Shown: positions 33,601 to 46,432 of the stretch, in pieces
Position numbering within the stretch: the stretch's first letter is position 1
Layout: each line of letters begins with the position of its first letter
Source: Branchiostoma floridae
Lineage: Eukaryota; Chordata; Leptocardii; Amphioxiformes; Branchiostomatidae
NCBI RefSeq assembly: GCF_000003815.2
Contig: NC_049981.1
Span: 11,313,062-11,377,061 of the forward strand
DNA: 64,000 nucleotides
Direction: 5' to 3'
Program-made: the position numbers and the translations under genes
The notes under the pieces: model-generated
Databases searched by the model: none
Seen by the model: the letters and a program-made list of their open reading frames with translations, nothing else
Told to the model about the DNA's origin: nothing

Positions 33601-35759
33601 CCATGTGTAAAAATTAATGCTTGGTTTTCTTTCTCTGTAGCGTTTCTCCGAATCTAAAACGCACTGTGTATTGCTATGGGATCGCGAACGGTAATGAGAA
33701 TGACTGGAACTTCGCCTGGCAGAGATACCTCAGCACGGACACTGTTGCGTCCGAGAAGGCGCTCCTCCTGTCGGCTTTAGCGTGCACTGCAGACCAATAC
33801 GTACTCAGAAGGTACCTACCGAAGCAGTGCTCCTGGCAAAGGAACTAACACTGACATACATCAAACCATATCTTACGATTTGATATAGGTGCAAGACAGC
33901 GGCAAAACGCTTCAATGCGCTCACAGACCGTTATACTTTAGTACATGAAAAGTAATGATGACTTGATTTGTTATATGTTGTAAGATTCGTGTTCAGCACC
34001 AAGGACAGAGCCATAGGGAAGTTTTGCATGCTGTTCATAATAGCTCGGTAACAGCCGTGTTCCTCAATACTGTAAATGCAGAAATGTTCGCGATGGATTA
34101 ATGTTCGCGGTTTTCGCGGTGACCACTTCACCGCGAATTTAAAACCACCGCGAACATTTTTCTATTCTGATATTAGATTGCAGTCTATGGTGTTACCGCG
34201 AACTTAAATCCACCGCGAAAAGTCCCTTTTCCCGCTACCGCGAAATTAAATCCCCGCGAACTTAAATACATTTACAGTATATCAGCCAATGATTCACATT
34301 ATAGCAAAATGACATGGAATATGTGTCTTGGCCGCTACATATTGGCCACGTATCACTTATTGACCACTTTGAGAGCTGTATTTCTCATGCTCATGATAAA
34401 GATTAGCTGGTATGGGGGGGGGGGGGGGTATACAACCAGGGACATTTTCAGGCCATTTCTTATCACTGATGACCACTATTGTCATGCTTAGATATCTGGA
34501 TTGGACCATTGACTCCACAAAAGTTCGCAAAGGTGATGCACTCAACACCATTGTGTCCATCTCTGGTAACAAGCTAGGGAAGGCCATGGTATGGACCTTT
34601 CTAAACCAGAACTGGGACTATATCTTCGACAGGTGAGGATCCACTGTTGTTGTTATACTGTTGTTGTTACTATTTTTGAGTGGGCCAGCTACTCTTTGCT
34701 AGCTAACAGCTAGGTGCTGATTTGGGGGAAGCCTACAATTGGCAGGGCTAAATCAAGGGTCGAAAAGGCAGCCTGTATACATTTTTGGACATGTGCTGCC
34801 TACAAACCCCAATACCACTGTAATTGACCCAGTTGCAGCCATTGAACTGAGAAGGACCCATCCTTTTTTTAATAAATGGTTTCTTTAACGTGCTCAAGCT
34901 GTGGCCTTCCTCAATTTAACGTCCTTTCCAAGGTATAGTCCTGACCAGGTATAGTCATGTACTCATTTTCACCTGGGTGAAGTTGTGTACTGTGCCCTTA
35001 CCAATGGTATGGGAGATATCAGGTTTTTTCAATCAGTATCACTATAACTGATGTGAAAACATGCAAGCTTCCTTAGGATATTTATTGTTTATATTAACTG
35101 ATGTAAGTTTTCAATAAGGATACATTAAGGTGCTAAGAAATTTGTAATGTTTTGAGACTTTGGTGCTTCTACTATATGCTGATGACTATGTTTTTTCTAT
35201 AAAATGTACTTTTTCTAGTTATGGAGGCTCACTGTTTGGCCTTACCGGCCTAATTCTGGGTGTCACAGAGAACTTCAACACAGAGGAAGAACTACAGCAG
35301 GTACAAAACCTTGATAGTTTGTGGAGATTTTTTTCCTCTTTTATGTGCACTGTATATACTAGGCATTGTATTGCCATTTTGGGCCCCAAGAAGGCAACAG
35401 AAATGTATATTATTAGTATATTAAATACAGGAAATGAGATAGCCTAATTTGGGACCTTTTACCTGACTTCCTGTCAGTGCCCACAACAAGAAAACACACA
35501 CACAGCCATACCTAAAATTTACCTGCTGTTTGACAAAGGTAGAAGACGAATTTCATCAAAACTACCTTTTATTTTCTATCTTTTCCTCTTACCGTAGATG
35601 CAAGACTTCGTCACCAGTCACCCAGAACTGGGCACAGCTACACGAGCATTTCAGCAGGCCCAGGAGAGAGCCAGGGCTAACATCAAGTGGAGACAACAAA
35701 GCGAAGACGATGTTGCACAGTGGCTAGCAGACAACCAGAGAGAAAGTGCTACACTTTAA
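21663..35759 (+). CDS. Gene B: membrane aminopeptidase N-like, M1 family
   Basis: Twenty coding exons: 21663-22207, 25390-25530, 25938-26076, 26540-26666, 27149-27303, 27704-27817 (6a), 28404-28538, 28820-28882, 29019-29084, 29431-29609, 30038-30126, 30632-30765, 30887-30942, 31226-31373, 31851-31924, 33222-33323, 33641-33811, 34492-34632, 35219-35300, 35598-35759; 940 aa, a usual length for aminopeptidase N. A basic cytoplasmic tail (RRKKKSKR), membrane anchor at about 20-42, then M1 domains I-IV. GAMEN at 328-332, HELGH at 364-368, third zinc ligand Glu387 in NEGFA, catalytic Tyr450 in ISYSKGAS, and GYYRVNYD near 605. It should cleave neutral N-terminal residues from peptides at the cell surface. 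All phases close. An upstream GTG adds nothing, so the ATG at 21663 is used. A second exon 6 (27892-28005) is annotated separately. All active-site residues are present. Confidence 0.92.
23691..23858. mobile_element. Foldback MITE in gene B intron 1
   Basis: The left arm (gggtaacccctaatctcg... to cacggtgc) and the right arm (gcaccgtaggatctgc... to ggtaacccc) are imperfect inverted repeats of about 34 bp. A second inner pair (tagtatcaaactt / aagctttgatacta) extends the palindrome. No ORF. Confidence 0.6.
24415..24606. repeat. (CA)n microsatellite with CGCG-rich edge
   Basis: An alternating purine-pyrimidine tract of about 190 bp, mostly CA with acgcgcgc interruptions at 24430-24490. Long reading frames here on both strands are artefacts of the repeat. 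Confidence 0.95.
27892..28005 (+). CDS. Gene B alternative exon 6b (zinc-ligand exon)
   Basis: A 114-bp, 38-codon exon lies 74 bases after exon 6a (27704-27817), with the same length and phase 0 at both ends. It has a GCGCAG acceptor and a GTAGGT donor. It begins WFGNLVTP like 6a (WFGNLVTA) but reads WLKEGFAS instead of WLNEGFAS and ends EPTWAM instead of EPDWML. It supplies the third zinc ligand (Glu) of the M1 site. Its LKEG and GVD...EPTW features resemble gene A's only exon 6 (13373-13486). Using both exons would add 38 residues with a second EGFAS, which no M1 enzyme is expected to tolerate, so exclusive use is likely (inference). Confidence 0.75.
31535..31750 (-). mobile_element. Penelope-like retroelement 3' fragment
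   Basis: A 71-codon minus-strand frame contains [19 protein letters not shown]. This matches the conserved end of the GIY-YIG endonuclease of Penelope-like elements, where NRDGG followed by RYxL and a terminal LL is typical. It continues into a hairpin tract ending cgaaatgtcc, also found elsewhere in the window. Only the end of the element is present. It lies in gene B intron 14, antisense. Confidence 0.55.
34067..34280. mobile_element. Palindromic MITE with CTGTAAATG ends (copy 1)
   Basis: The ends ATACTGTAAATG and CATTTACAGTAT are exact inverted repeats. The interior repeats ccgcgaac and gttcgcgg many times and folds on itself. TA flanks both sides, consistent with a TA target duplication. 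It lies in gene B intron 17, and a diverged copy is at 50836-51238. Confidence 0.75.
34860..35025 (-). mobile_element. SINE-like repeat, antisense, in gene B intron 18
   Basis: It contains catgtactcattttcacctgg and ggtgaagttgtgta, the complement of the conserved tail of the SINE at 60915 (cttcacccaggtg). The tRNA-like part is degraded. Confidence 0.45.
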
Positions 35760-35835
35760 CAATCAATTTCACAGATATATCTTACAAACAGCAATGAAGT
35801 AGTGTAAGTTTTAAAAGATAATCTCAGCTTGTACA

Positions 35836-35895
35836 AATAAAATTATGGTACTTTTGTGTCTATCTTGTTGGCAACCTCTTGTGACTGGCAATAAA
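35836..35895 (+). terminator. Poly(A) signals of gene B
   Basis: AATAAA at 35836-35841 and again at 35890-35895, 77 and 131 bases after the TAA stop. Either could end the gene B mRNA, giving a short 3' UTR. Confidence 0.6.
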
Positions 35896-35936
35896 AGAAG
35901 CAATGGGCAAGTTTTATATTTTTTGTTTCCATACAG

Positions 35937-35942
35937 TTTATT
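35937..35942 (-). terminator. Candidate distal poly(A) signal for the ceramide synthase gene
   Basis: AATAAA on the minus strand, 42 bases beyond the second gene B signal. It would end a minus-strand transcript entering from the ceramide synthase gene. A nearer minus-strand AATAAA occurs at about 39379-39384. Which is used is not visible. Confidence 0.25.
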
Positions 35943-38756
35943 CAGGGTAATTGTACATTCATACTGGCAATAAATTGGTGAACAAAATTGCAGAAGTACA
36001 AAAACAGAAGGGTAATTCTGATGGTAAAAATAAAGAAATTGAAGTCAACATCACAATAGCAGCACACAATTTACAGAGGTAATATAAACACATCACTCAT
36101 TCATTGTGCATTCATGTGTCGCCTTAGCTACATGTATTATCACTGAATCTTTACTACATGTATAAACAATCACAGAAATTATCATACAAGCTTTCTCCGG
36201 GACATACACATTTGCCTCAAATCAGAAAAAAAATATGATGAAGTATATATTGTTGGGTGATCTGCAATAGGTACAATGTATACATAGCATACAAATCTAA
36301 GCATTCAATACTACATTCTTGTTATTTCTGTACTACTCATTTAAGGATACCTAAAAGTCATCATAAAAGGCTCCACCCTTGAGGTATAGCCAAAAACAAT
36401 ATGATCACATCCATTTCACTTGTTTCTTGTTGAAAGATGCAACTAAGCAGAGCAACTCAAACCTACACAACTCGAATGATGCAGTTTTGGAGGAAACAGT
36501 GGGCTACATGAAAAGCATTTTCAAGAAAGAGATTACTAATAGTACATTTAATAATGTGCATGTAAATTGTGTCATTTCTTCTGGCTGCTTGCTTGATTTG
36601 TGAATATAGTTTAAAATCAGACAAGAATTGAAAGTTATACATGTAAATAGGAAAGAAGAAAAGGCAATGGTAGCAAACTGATGGTCACAAATATTTTGAA
36701 ACATGCTCCAAGAAACAAGAAATGAAATTGGTTTAGCCTTATTCTATTGTACAAGCAAACAATCATGCATAAAAATGAACAGAATGAATATTTTACAGCC
36801 TTAAACATACACAAAATTGATTTATTTGTAAGGTACACTATGAGGTGGAATATTTTAATGAAAGAAACGAAAACAAAGAAATATAATTTTGGACAGTGTT
36901 GTGTTGCTTATCCAAGCATGATGGGGGAGGGGGTGAAACAGATGGTAGATTGTCTGACCTTTGTTACGTTATCAAGGTCACACATTTTTGTGATAGTACA
37001 GCAAAAAACGGTTTAACCAGGGGGGGGGGGGTCGACTGAAAAGAATGCAAATTTGGAGAATGCATGTACAACTGAAAGATATACAATACTTTGTAAAGAT
37101 TTTGTTCATATTTTTTTACTTTCCAAAAACACCAACTGATCAAAGAATATTCCACCCCTAACAACTGAGTGTATTGCACAAAGTTGAAAACAAATTAAAT
37201 AAAAAAATATGACACAAACGTTGTCCTCATATCAGTCTTAAAGACTAGGAGTAAGAGCAAAACATTTGGCCGGAGTTCATTGTGTAAACTTGAAGTCATT
37301 ATTTACAAGTGTGCACAACTCTAAATAGGTGTTAGAAGCATGTTACTATTGTTACATCTATGTTTGCACATTACAATACTAGTATTGACGACTTTACTAA
37401 ACCATCTACAACACATTTCAATATGCTGTACCATGGCTATTCTAAAATGCTCGGGTGGGGTGTGGGGTAAATTTATGAGTTGATGAATTGAATGTAATGG
37501 CAACAATGCATCAATACTGAAGTAATTGTTGATAAAGTGATAAGAGAATCAAGAATTCCCAGTGAAAACGGGCAATGAAAACACTTCTTTTGCCATGAGA
37601 TCTAGAGAGATAAGGGGGAGGGGTGCAAGACATACTTGTATGGTTGCAATAACTTTGCCCAGTATTGTGACATTTCCTCAGGATTTTTGTCAAAGAACTG
37701 TACTTTTAAGAGGTGCAGGTATTCCATGACAAACAACACAAGATATCATCAATGTCCTGTATAGCATCAATAAATTGCTGGATTATGTATATCGAGCCAT
37801 TCATTCCTGAAAGTTTAAAACAATGGGAGGGGGGCAGTACGCACATCACAAGTTGTCACTTACATGGAGTTAGTTATGACCTTCCAGAAAATGGACCCAT
37901 CAGCATCAACTCCTTCCCCCCTTTGGCATCAGAAAAAGAACCACAAATTTATGTTACCATCACAGGATTATAGAAGGCAGCATTTAGCTTAGGTATGGCT
38001 TTCATAATTACATTTATGTCAACACAAAGCAAGGCATTACTGTTCACAAAAAACACTCCGCTGGACCTTATTATGAAACATTTAACATGTACATTTTGTA
38101 TTACAAAACTCTGTGTGGCATGCAGTGGTTTAACCTGACATATTGTCAGAAAACTTGGAGCAACTTAATCATTATTCTATAGATTTTCAACTGCCAAATG
38201 GTTTACTAAGTGCTATTATCATGTGATTTTCACAGTACTCATGTCAATAATAATATACTTACTAATAGCAAGAAAATTAACCTCTGACATGGCAACAAAT
38301 ATCGGCTTATGAGGCAACAATATAATCCTTGTTGTTTGTTGCAAAATATTAGCATTATGCAACACATGCTCAGAGCTAAACAATCCAGTTTTATGCCAAA
38401 TTTCAAGTCGTAAGCCATTTAAGATCTTTTAAGGTAAGGGTTGCATTTGGGACATGTATGTGACATTGTGTACTTTCGTCCATAACACAAAATATAAATT
38501 CTTAAAGATCAGAATGCTTGAATGTACGCTTTATAGGGAATGTACATAAGACCCGTTTTAGGATAAAGTGTAAGACTGTCCAATTGTCAGTCTTTGTTTA
38601 AAGGGACTGGGGTGTTTTTTTACAATAATAATAATCAATATACACAACATATCCTGATCAAACATACAACCATTCTGGTCAGTTGCATAACCATGAGTAA
38701 AACTACCATTTTATACAAATCTCAAACAAGCATCTAAAAAATCAGGTCATAGCCCT

Positions 38757-38828
38757 AGGCTTCATGGGTAATGGTGTATCATGGGTAATGGTGCATCATG
38801 GGTAATGGTGTATTGTGGGTAATGGTAA
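38757..38828. repeat. Short tandem repeat, about 20 bp unit
   Basis: atgggtaatggtg recurs at 38764, 38783 and 38802 with a fourth diverged unit (gtgggtaatggt). It is local and unremarkable. Confidence 0.8.
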
Positions 38829-41581
38829 ACAGTAGGACGGATTGTGATGAATTGTAACGGTAATCCAAGAGAAACTGTTGCCAACTCAGACAATAACACC
38901 AGCTAGGAGTTATGCCCTGAATTTCAGTTCCAACTTGACTGATATATATAACTTATCGGTACATGAGACATAAGATTTTGCACCATGAGCTACACGCCTT
39001 TCCACAAAAGAAGGAAACAGCTTCCAGAAGAAACAAGGATTCCAGTTAGCTTGCTGACTTCAAAATTCATAGCCAGCTTGATGACTTAACATGCGTCAAA
39101 TCTTCTTTGATTGTAAAAATGTAGCAGATGTCATAGCAAGCAGACCAGATATTGTACACTACAGTATCATTACCATTTGCTTCATAGATACAGAACACAA
39201 AAACATGACCTATTCATCTAAGACAATGGAATTATCAGTTTGTACATTCAGTGACATTATTAGCTATATTAGATAATGACATTATGTTGACTCGTCTTAC
39301 ATGTTTAAATCTAAAGGGAGTTTGCAGAGCATGGCTATGTAATTCTATGCTTTCAATGGAACTACATATAAAGCAGTTTTATTCCACAGACCTACGTGTT
39401 GTTCTATACATTTTATGCTTTCTGTCTGAGGAGTTCTGCAATGCTCCTACAGGCTTCGTGGAGAAATTACGTAATGTTCTTTCATGTCAGGAGCTAAGCA
39501 CTATTTCACTTTACTCCACGGAGCTCTGCATTATTCTAGTACATGTATACTCCACAGAGCTACCCTACATTTGTACCATGAAATTTCACATCACATTTTA
39601 CATCAAGTGAAAGGAATCATTCTCGGACTTGAGATTTCATTCCCTTTCAAGTTTCAGACAGTCGCACTTGCCAGCAAAAGACCCCTCATTTCAGCATGAA
39701 TATCACGTTTTTCTTCTTCAACAATTTCAATTTTACTTCATATCCGTTACCTTTATGTATTTTCAGACTTCTGGAACAAGCCTGCAGTTGCTTTTCCACA
39801 TTTCTGTGATAGAATTGTGAATTTTTACTCAAGAAAAGAAATTTTCATTCTAGCAAAATAAGGAATCCAGTGAGAGCAAGAGGACCAGCAATTTACATGT
39901 GTTATCAGACGTCTTTGGGAAAGTCTGGACTCAACTTACATACATAATTTTTTTTTTCCTGGAAATCTCAACAACATTAATCCTACTTATTCACAGACAG
40001 AATATTCAGTGCATAGCCACAGGTTATGCCAAATACATCAAATCCTTTTTACAACATCATAACCCAAACATTTTCCTTACACATGTACCCTGCCAACTTG
40101 TAAGATGAACATCCTTTTTGTGCCAGAAAGTTAAAATGATTTGCAGTGCACAATTCGTATTGCACTCAGACAGAAAAGCGACAGTGCCCTTGCTATCTCT
40201 CATCACTTCACGTTGGAAAGCATCTGTCTACAAGATATTTCAGGGGCAAACATATGTACAATTATTTGCAAACTGTAGAATGGACAAGGAGAACAGTCTA
40301 CTTGGCTTTTCTAAGGATGGCTGACACAATCGCAACGGTCTTTGAAACCTGGAAAATTTCACACGGTAGCGTGAAATCTACTACTAAAAGTTTTTTTCTG
40401 AACGTGGGTCGTGATAGTGGACTCCATAAGATTTTGTTTGGATCCCCTGGAATAAAATCAGCTGCTCTTTCAATATTAACAACAATTCTGTAAATACGCA
40501 TTCAAACTTCACAATGGACCCGTAGAAGGATCAACTTTTTGCTTAATTTTGGACAAGTTTTGGAAATGTTCAGCTATTTTCTTGGCATCATAAGTACACA
40601 TACAGTTCTTCACCAACATCATCACAATAGCCAACAGGCATCCTTTTGGGTGGTTACAAATGAAATCATCTCCTTTTACTCAGTTTTAGATAGAACTTTA
40701 CAAATTGTGTTTCCTGACGGCTGTCATGACTTCCCTAATCACACGACCTGTCACATGATCCCAGGTCACATGACCAGTCACACGACTTACAGATCACATG
40801 ACCATCCATTCCACAGCATGAAATGGCAAAGGCAGCAAACACTGGTGTGCTGTTGGGCATGTATTATATTGTTCTTTTAATCTTAGACTAATAATTCCAA
40901 ATACCCAGCTAGCTTAGATTTGACGTGGCCTTTGTGTTCAAATTGCTTTATGGTATGGAATGACCTCAGTTACAGTAGCCAGTGACATGACCTGGTCATA
41001 TCATCATGAGATTATCTAACCAATCAAAACCTATATACATCACATGACCGATCACATGACCTTGCAGCAATGCAATTGGTTGCATTACCGCAAGATTGAA
41101 TGACAATAATAATGACACAACATAATACAACTGAAATGAAATGAACATAATATAATTTCTAACAATAGTTGTTGACCTTGGCCATGAAGGTCGCCTGAGA
41201 AGTGGTATCATCACTACTCCATGGTTGCTTTTGGTCGTTGCCTTTTGATGACATTGTTCTTTGTTTCATCATGGCTGTGGTTGTCCTGTTTAGCGTTCCT
41301 GGAAACACAATTTCATAGGTTAGCATACTACAGGTTAGTACTCTTTGTGAGCCAAAGATTTGAACCTTTAAAACTGTGTAACCTTCCTGTAATACATCTT
41401 ATGCAGAATCCAAACCATTGATTGGATAGCATGCTGTCATTACTCATGGCAGAACTGTGTGATTGGTTGGGCTGCGTCAGGTAACCAAAATCACCAGTGT
41501 GGTTCGTCGATGTAGGTTAGACATCCAGGTAATAAGATACACCAAAAAGTAGTTACTCAAGTAACTGGATATGGTTTTGGA

Positions 41582-41645
41582 AATGGTCAGACGTTTCGGA
41601 TAGTCAGTGACACTGACAAAGGATAGTGGATTCTATCCGAAACAT
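41582..41645. repeat. Structured repeat with hairpin ending CGAAACATCTGACC
   Basis: ggatagtggattctatcc forms a 6-bp stem with loop tggatt, preceded by CACTGACAAA and followed by GAAACATCTGACC. The outer segments ggtcagacgtttcggatag (41585) and ctatccgaaacatctgacc are also inverted. Related hairpins lie at 42051-42090, 44300-44345 and 31575-31625. Confidence 0.5.
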
Positions 41646-41727
41646 CTGACCGTTGCTTGAGTAACTACTCAAGTATTATTAATACTATTTATAGAACAAA
41701 ACAGCACACAAACAGTCCACATGACAC

Positions 41728-44700
41728 TCACCCATTCTCCAATGGCCCATTCGGCCCATTCTTGACCTTCGGACTCCCGTTCATGAGCGGTGTTTCTTTT
41801 GAGCCCGTTTTCTTGGGTTTTGTTTCGATGTCGTCTTCTCTGATGTCGTCCACTGATGACATCTGTCCCGTCAGCACTCGGAACAGGAAGAGCATGATGA
41901 ACTGAAGAAAAGAGATGGAGGAAAAAGTTCAACAGACATATTCCCTACATTGTATGTCTTTATAAAAGCCTCCACAAAATCCTGTAAAAATTTGTCTTAT
42001 TACATATCTGTAATTTGGACAAGACAGTATCAATTCAGATTCATTTTCAGTCACTGATGAAAGACAGTGGATGCCATTTGAAACGTCTGTCTCTGAAGAG
42101 AATTTCTCCAGCTGCTTGATTTTCTTTGTACTACGTAATGTTGTACTGGATGTCATCAATGAAGGACAATTGTCAGAATGTTACTAATGACTTATAATAA
42201 TACATAGTCTAATAGTATGCTTTTGTGCTTTTGATAATTTGATCTGTAAATATCATTATGACTGGAGCATACCCAGAGCACAAGATATCAGTACTGGAAG
42301 CAGTGCTGTGGAAAGCTGCCGGGGGTTCAAAATCTTATCACCAATGCTTCTTGACCTACACCTTCCAATTTACATATAAGCACACACACACAGACAATAA
42401 CATAACTCACCGAAAACCAGTAGACGTTCATGACCAGGAGAACCCACAGCAAGACGTTGAAGAACAAGTAGAAGGGGAGGTAAGGGACGTAGATTCTACT
42501 GAGGTGTCCCGTGGAGTACAGCACCTTCAGGGGGAACCAGTACAGTCGGAACACAAACCTGCATGGAGGGAGGGGAACCACATGCTTATTAGTAGCCTGA
42601 CTAAATCAAGCTTCTAGCAGCCCTTCCACTGGTCAGGCCTCTAGAGGGTAGAGGCCCAATCAGCCACTGAGGGGAGAGATTGGTGTAATCTTCACACAGG
42701 GTAATAGAACGTACCAAGCACAGTAGGGGCATCTTCACTGGATAGTTTTAAAGAGCATTTGCATGACAGGTTGTTCAGTGTAGTATAACCAGCTGCTGCC
42801 GCACGGCGTGCCTGCGAAACAGGTGTGTTATGCTGAAGGGCGGTTATGCTGGCTATAAACATGTAGATACAGATACAGAACCTGGTACATCTTGTAAGTA
42901 GGAGCAGGATTCAGAACGTTGAAATGCTGCAATATGCAAGGGAGTATCAGACAGCGCTGCGACCAAAGTAGTAGTCAGTATGCACAGGGAACATAAAAAT
43001 ACACGTCAGTAAATAGTTTGCATGTTTGCAAAGCAGTGATGAGTCTATAAGAAAGCATCAGTACAAGTGTTAGGAATGATTCTGGTGTTAACTTACGAAA
43101 GCCTATTCTGCAGTCTCTGTCCATTAGCATTACAAGCCTTCAAGATATTGCTTAATAGCTGAACTTTGTTTACACACATTTGTGTCCTTTTTTACTGTCA
43201 ACATTGTCCCTCTTTCAACCACTTCATAAGTAGGAGACATTACGGATTATGCATTTATTATGAGTTAGTGGTACATGTTAGTTTTCATGTATGTAAATTT
43301 TGTCCTAGTAGTAGTCCAAATATACTAAATTCTGAAGTAAGTGTTGTAAGTTTTGCATTCAACATTATTTGAGCCTTGGCAACATTCTGAACCAGTATCC
43401 GTCATTCCAGTTTTTTATTTCACAAAAATTTGTTGCCAAGAACTTCAGAGGTACAAAATCTGTTGATCAGGGTTAAACTCAGCTGGCCTTTGTAGGCCCT
43501 GGAGACAGTTAGCCTGGTATCCAGCCGTAATATAGCTTCCGAGTCTCTTCTCTCCTCTCTGGCAATTGCCAGAGACAGTCTAGCATTCATGATGTCCCAA
43601 TCCAGTTTTACATTACTGCTACAGAAACACACAAACTAAAAACTATACATCCAGATTTCAAGGGGGTAATAAGGAAAAAGAACTTCATGACAGCATCTCT
43701 TTTCCTAGGAAAGAGACAAATACAAGCACAGTGTGCAGGTTAGACTTTACAGGATATACTCTCTTCGGTATCATCATGCTGTGTTTGTAACACACATGTA
43801 CTAATAGGTTTGTTGTACCGTAATTTGCCTGTTTAGTCTACTCTGAAAAATTCAACATGAAACAATTAATGTACTTCAATGAAAACCCAACACTCATACC
43901 NNNNNNNNNNNNNNNNNNNNNNNNNNNNNNNNNNNNNNNNNNNNNNNNNNNNNNNNNNNNNNNNNNNNNNNNNNNNNNNNNNNNNNNNNNNNNNNNNNNN
44001 CAGAGTTGGGAAGGGGTGTGGGGTGCAGGGGGTGCCTGCCCCAAGGGGGTATAAGTTGATCGCCCCCCCCTTCCGTGCCCTCAGATGAAACATTCCAAAC
44101 AACTGAAAACAAAACATTTGAAGCATGGGAGCATGCCTTGTTTTGAACTTGTTGAGACTATATATTATTTGATATACATCAGTCACATTGTTCCAAAATG
44201 TCTAACTTTCTTTAGTGCTTTAAAATTAAGGGGAAAAAATCATATCAGCCTTCTCTTGTTCAGATACAAGTCAATCTCTACAACTGGATAAAAAACAGAG
44301 ATTTACTTTTTGAGACGTTTTGAGTGACATCCATCACTCTTCTTCAGCATCACTAGAATGAACTGGCAGAACAATTCAGCCTTCTCTTGATTCCATGAAG
44401 TACACCTTTATCTTATTCATTCTATTCCACCTTTAAACCTTGTTTCTGTAACCTACCAGGTGAGCCCAAACATGCCGCAGCCGAAGTTGGAGAGGTGGTC
44501 GTTCATGGCGTGGTACTTCCCGCCCCGGTTTTTGAAGTAGACGTTGACCTTGGTACACTCCAGGAATATGTCCGTGATGTCGTGTAGCCAGATCACCAGG
44601 ACGCCAATGTTGTGATACCTGTCAATCAATGTCGATAACTCTTAATTTGAATCCATTACAGTTATCTAAATATATACAGCTAAAGTGCCAGCGATTTGAA

Positions 44701-46310
44701 ATTTGCTCTATCCTCCCTGTAGAAAGAGTCTTCTCTGAAAACTTGTGGTATGCAATCTTTAAATCAATTTCCTACTACATGTACTGTATGCTGTTTTATG
44801 GGCAAAATTAGCCATGGGTTGTTACATCGCAGAAAAGATTTTAAGCCATACTAGCTGAAAAAAATCTTTTTACACAACTGCCAAGTGTTATGTTCAATGG
44901 GGTTTCTGTGACTATCACCTTCCTCAGGGAAATTCTGACTGGTTCACACTGCACTGCAGAATAGGTGTCGCTGCTTACAGATGTGGTCCCGAACATTAAG
45001 TATTTACGTGTATACATGATAGTTAATGCATTGTTTACAATGTAGTCCCAAACATTAACAGGTGTATCATAATGTATACATAAATGTTGTCAAGTAACAA
45101 TGATAACAATGCAACAATTATTATCTACTTTTTGATAAGATTACACATTTTCAGTACAGACCAATCCTTGATGTGAATGATAGAGAACAATTCAATTTCA
45201 CTGTCACTTTAAATTACAGTAATATGTTTAACTACTGACAGAAGGGACAAATGATATATCATAACTTGTAAATCACATGAGCTCGACGTTAAAAATACAA
45301 GGCTTAGAGATAATCAGATTTGCCTTAAACTAATACTACAAAGCTTCCAGCATCAGCAAATTATGTCTAGGATATGCGATATACAACATTCTAATGGGGT
45401 TGGGGATTTGAGTTGTATATGCAAGCATTCCAACTGTTCATGAAAGCATTTGTCTCATTGGCCAACAGCAGCCCTGACTCACCTGAAGATGTATGAGAAG
45501 CCAATGAGAGACAGGGTAAGAATGTGGTGGATGAGCATGACCACAGAGTCCTTGCGCCAGGCGTCCATGTAGAGCACTGCATAGATGGAGTGCAGATAGA
45601 AGCTACACTGCACCAGGTACAGGGCATAGATGTCCGTGGGTATGGACATCCCCTTGTGCCAACCTGTGGAACAACACGGAATATAAATATTCTAAGATTA
45701 GAAAGGCCACGTTTTGGTTGAAAATGTAAGATGTCTCCGACCAAGTAAGTTACCTTTTGTCAAGCTAGTCACATACGATACAATAGGATTAAAGAAGAAA
45801 TTACAAGAAAAAATAAATAGATAAAAAAAAACTGATACAGACACACACAATGTACACACCAGAGCTGTCTCTAGCTTTACATTTTTTTGTTCCACTCATT
45901 GTTAGGGAGCCCATGCTGCTGACTTCGTTGCTAAAAATGTCTTTCTAAGCTTATGAAAATACATCATCAATTGTTTCATGTCATTTTTGGGACGGAGGGG
46001 GTAAATTTTCTTTTCATCAAATCAAGCTGATACAGAAGAACGGGTTCTGGAGACAGCACGCACGCACGCATGCATGCAACATACACACACTGGAGACAGC
46101 AAGCACGCATGCATGCAACACACACACACACACACACACACTGGAGACAGCACGCACGCATGCATGCAACACACACACACACACACTGGAGACAGCAGGC
46201 ACGCACGCATGCAACACACACACACACACACACACACTGGAGACAGCACGCACGCATGCAACACACACACACACACACACTGGAGACAGCACGCACGCAC
46301 GCACGCATGC

Positions 46311-46345
<35 letters not shown>

Positions 46346-46394
46346 GAGACAGCAGGCACGCACGCATGCAACACACACACACACACACACACAT

Positions 46395-46432
<38 letters not shown>

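Larger units (their letters stand above)
35943..41727. other. 5.8-kb region between gene B and the ceramide synthase stop
   Basis: AT-rich, nearly free of transposons compared with the rest of the window, and without a recognisable exon on either strand. It may be a long ceramide synthase 3' UTR or plain intergenic DNA. It holds a three-unit catgggtaatggtgtat repeat (38763-38825) and a cluster of TCACATGACC words (40740-41062). Confidence 0.45.
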
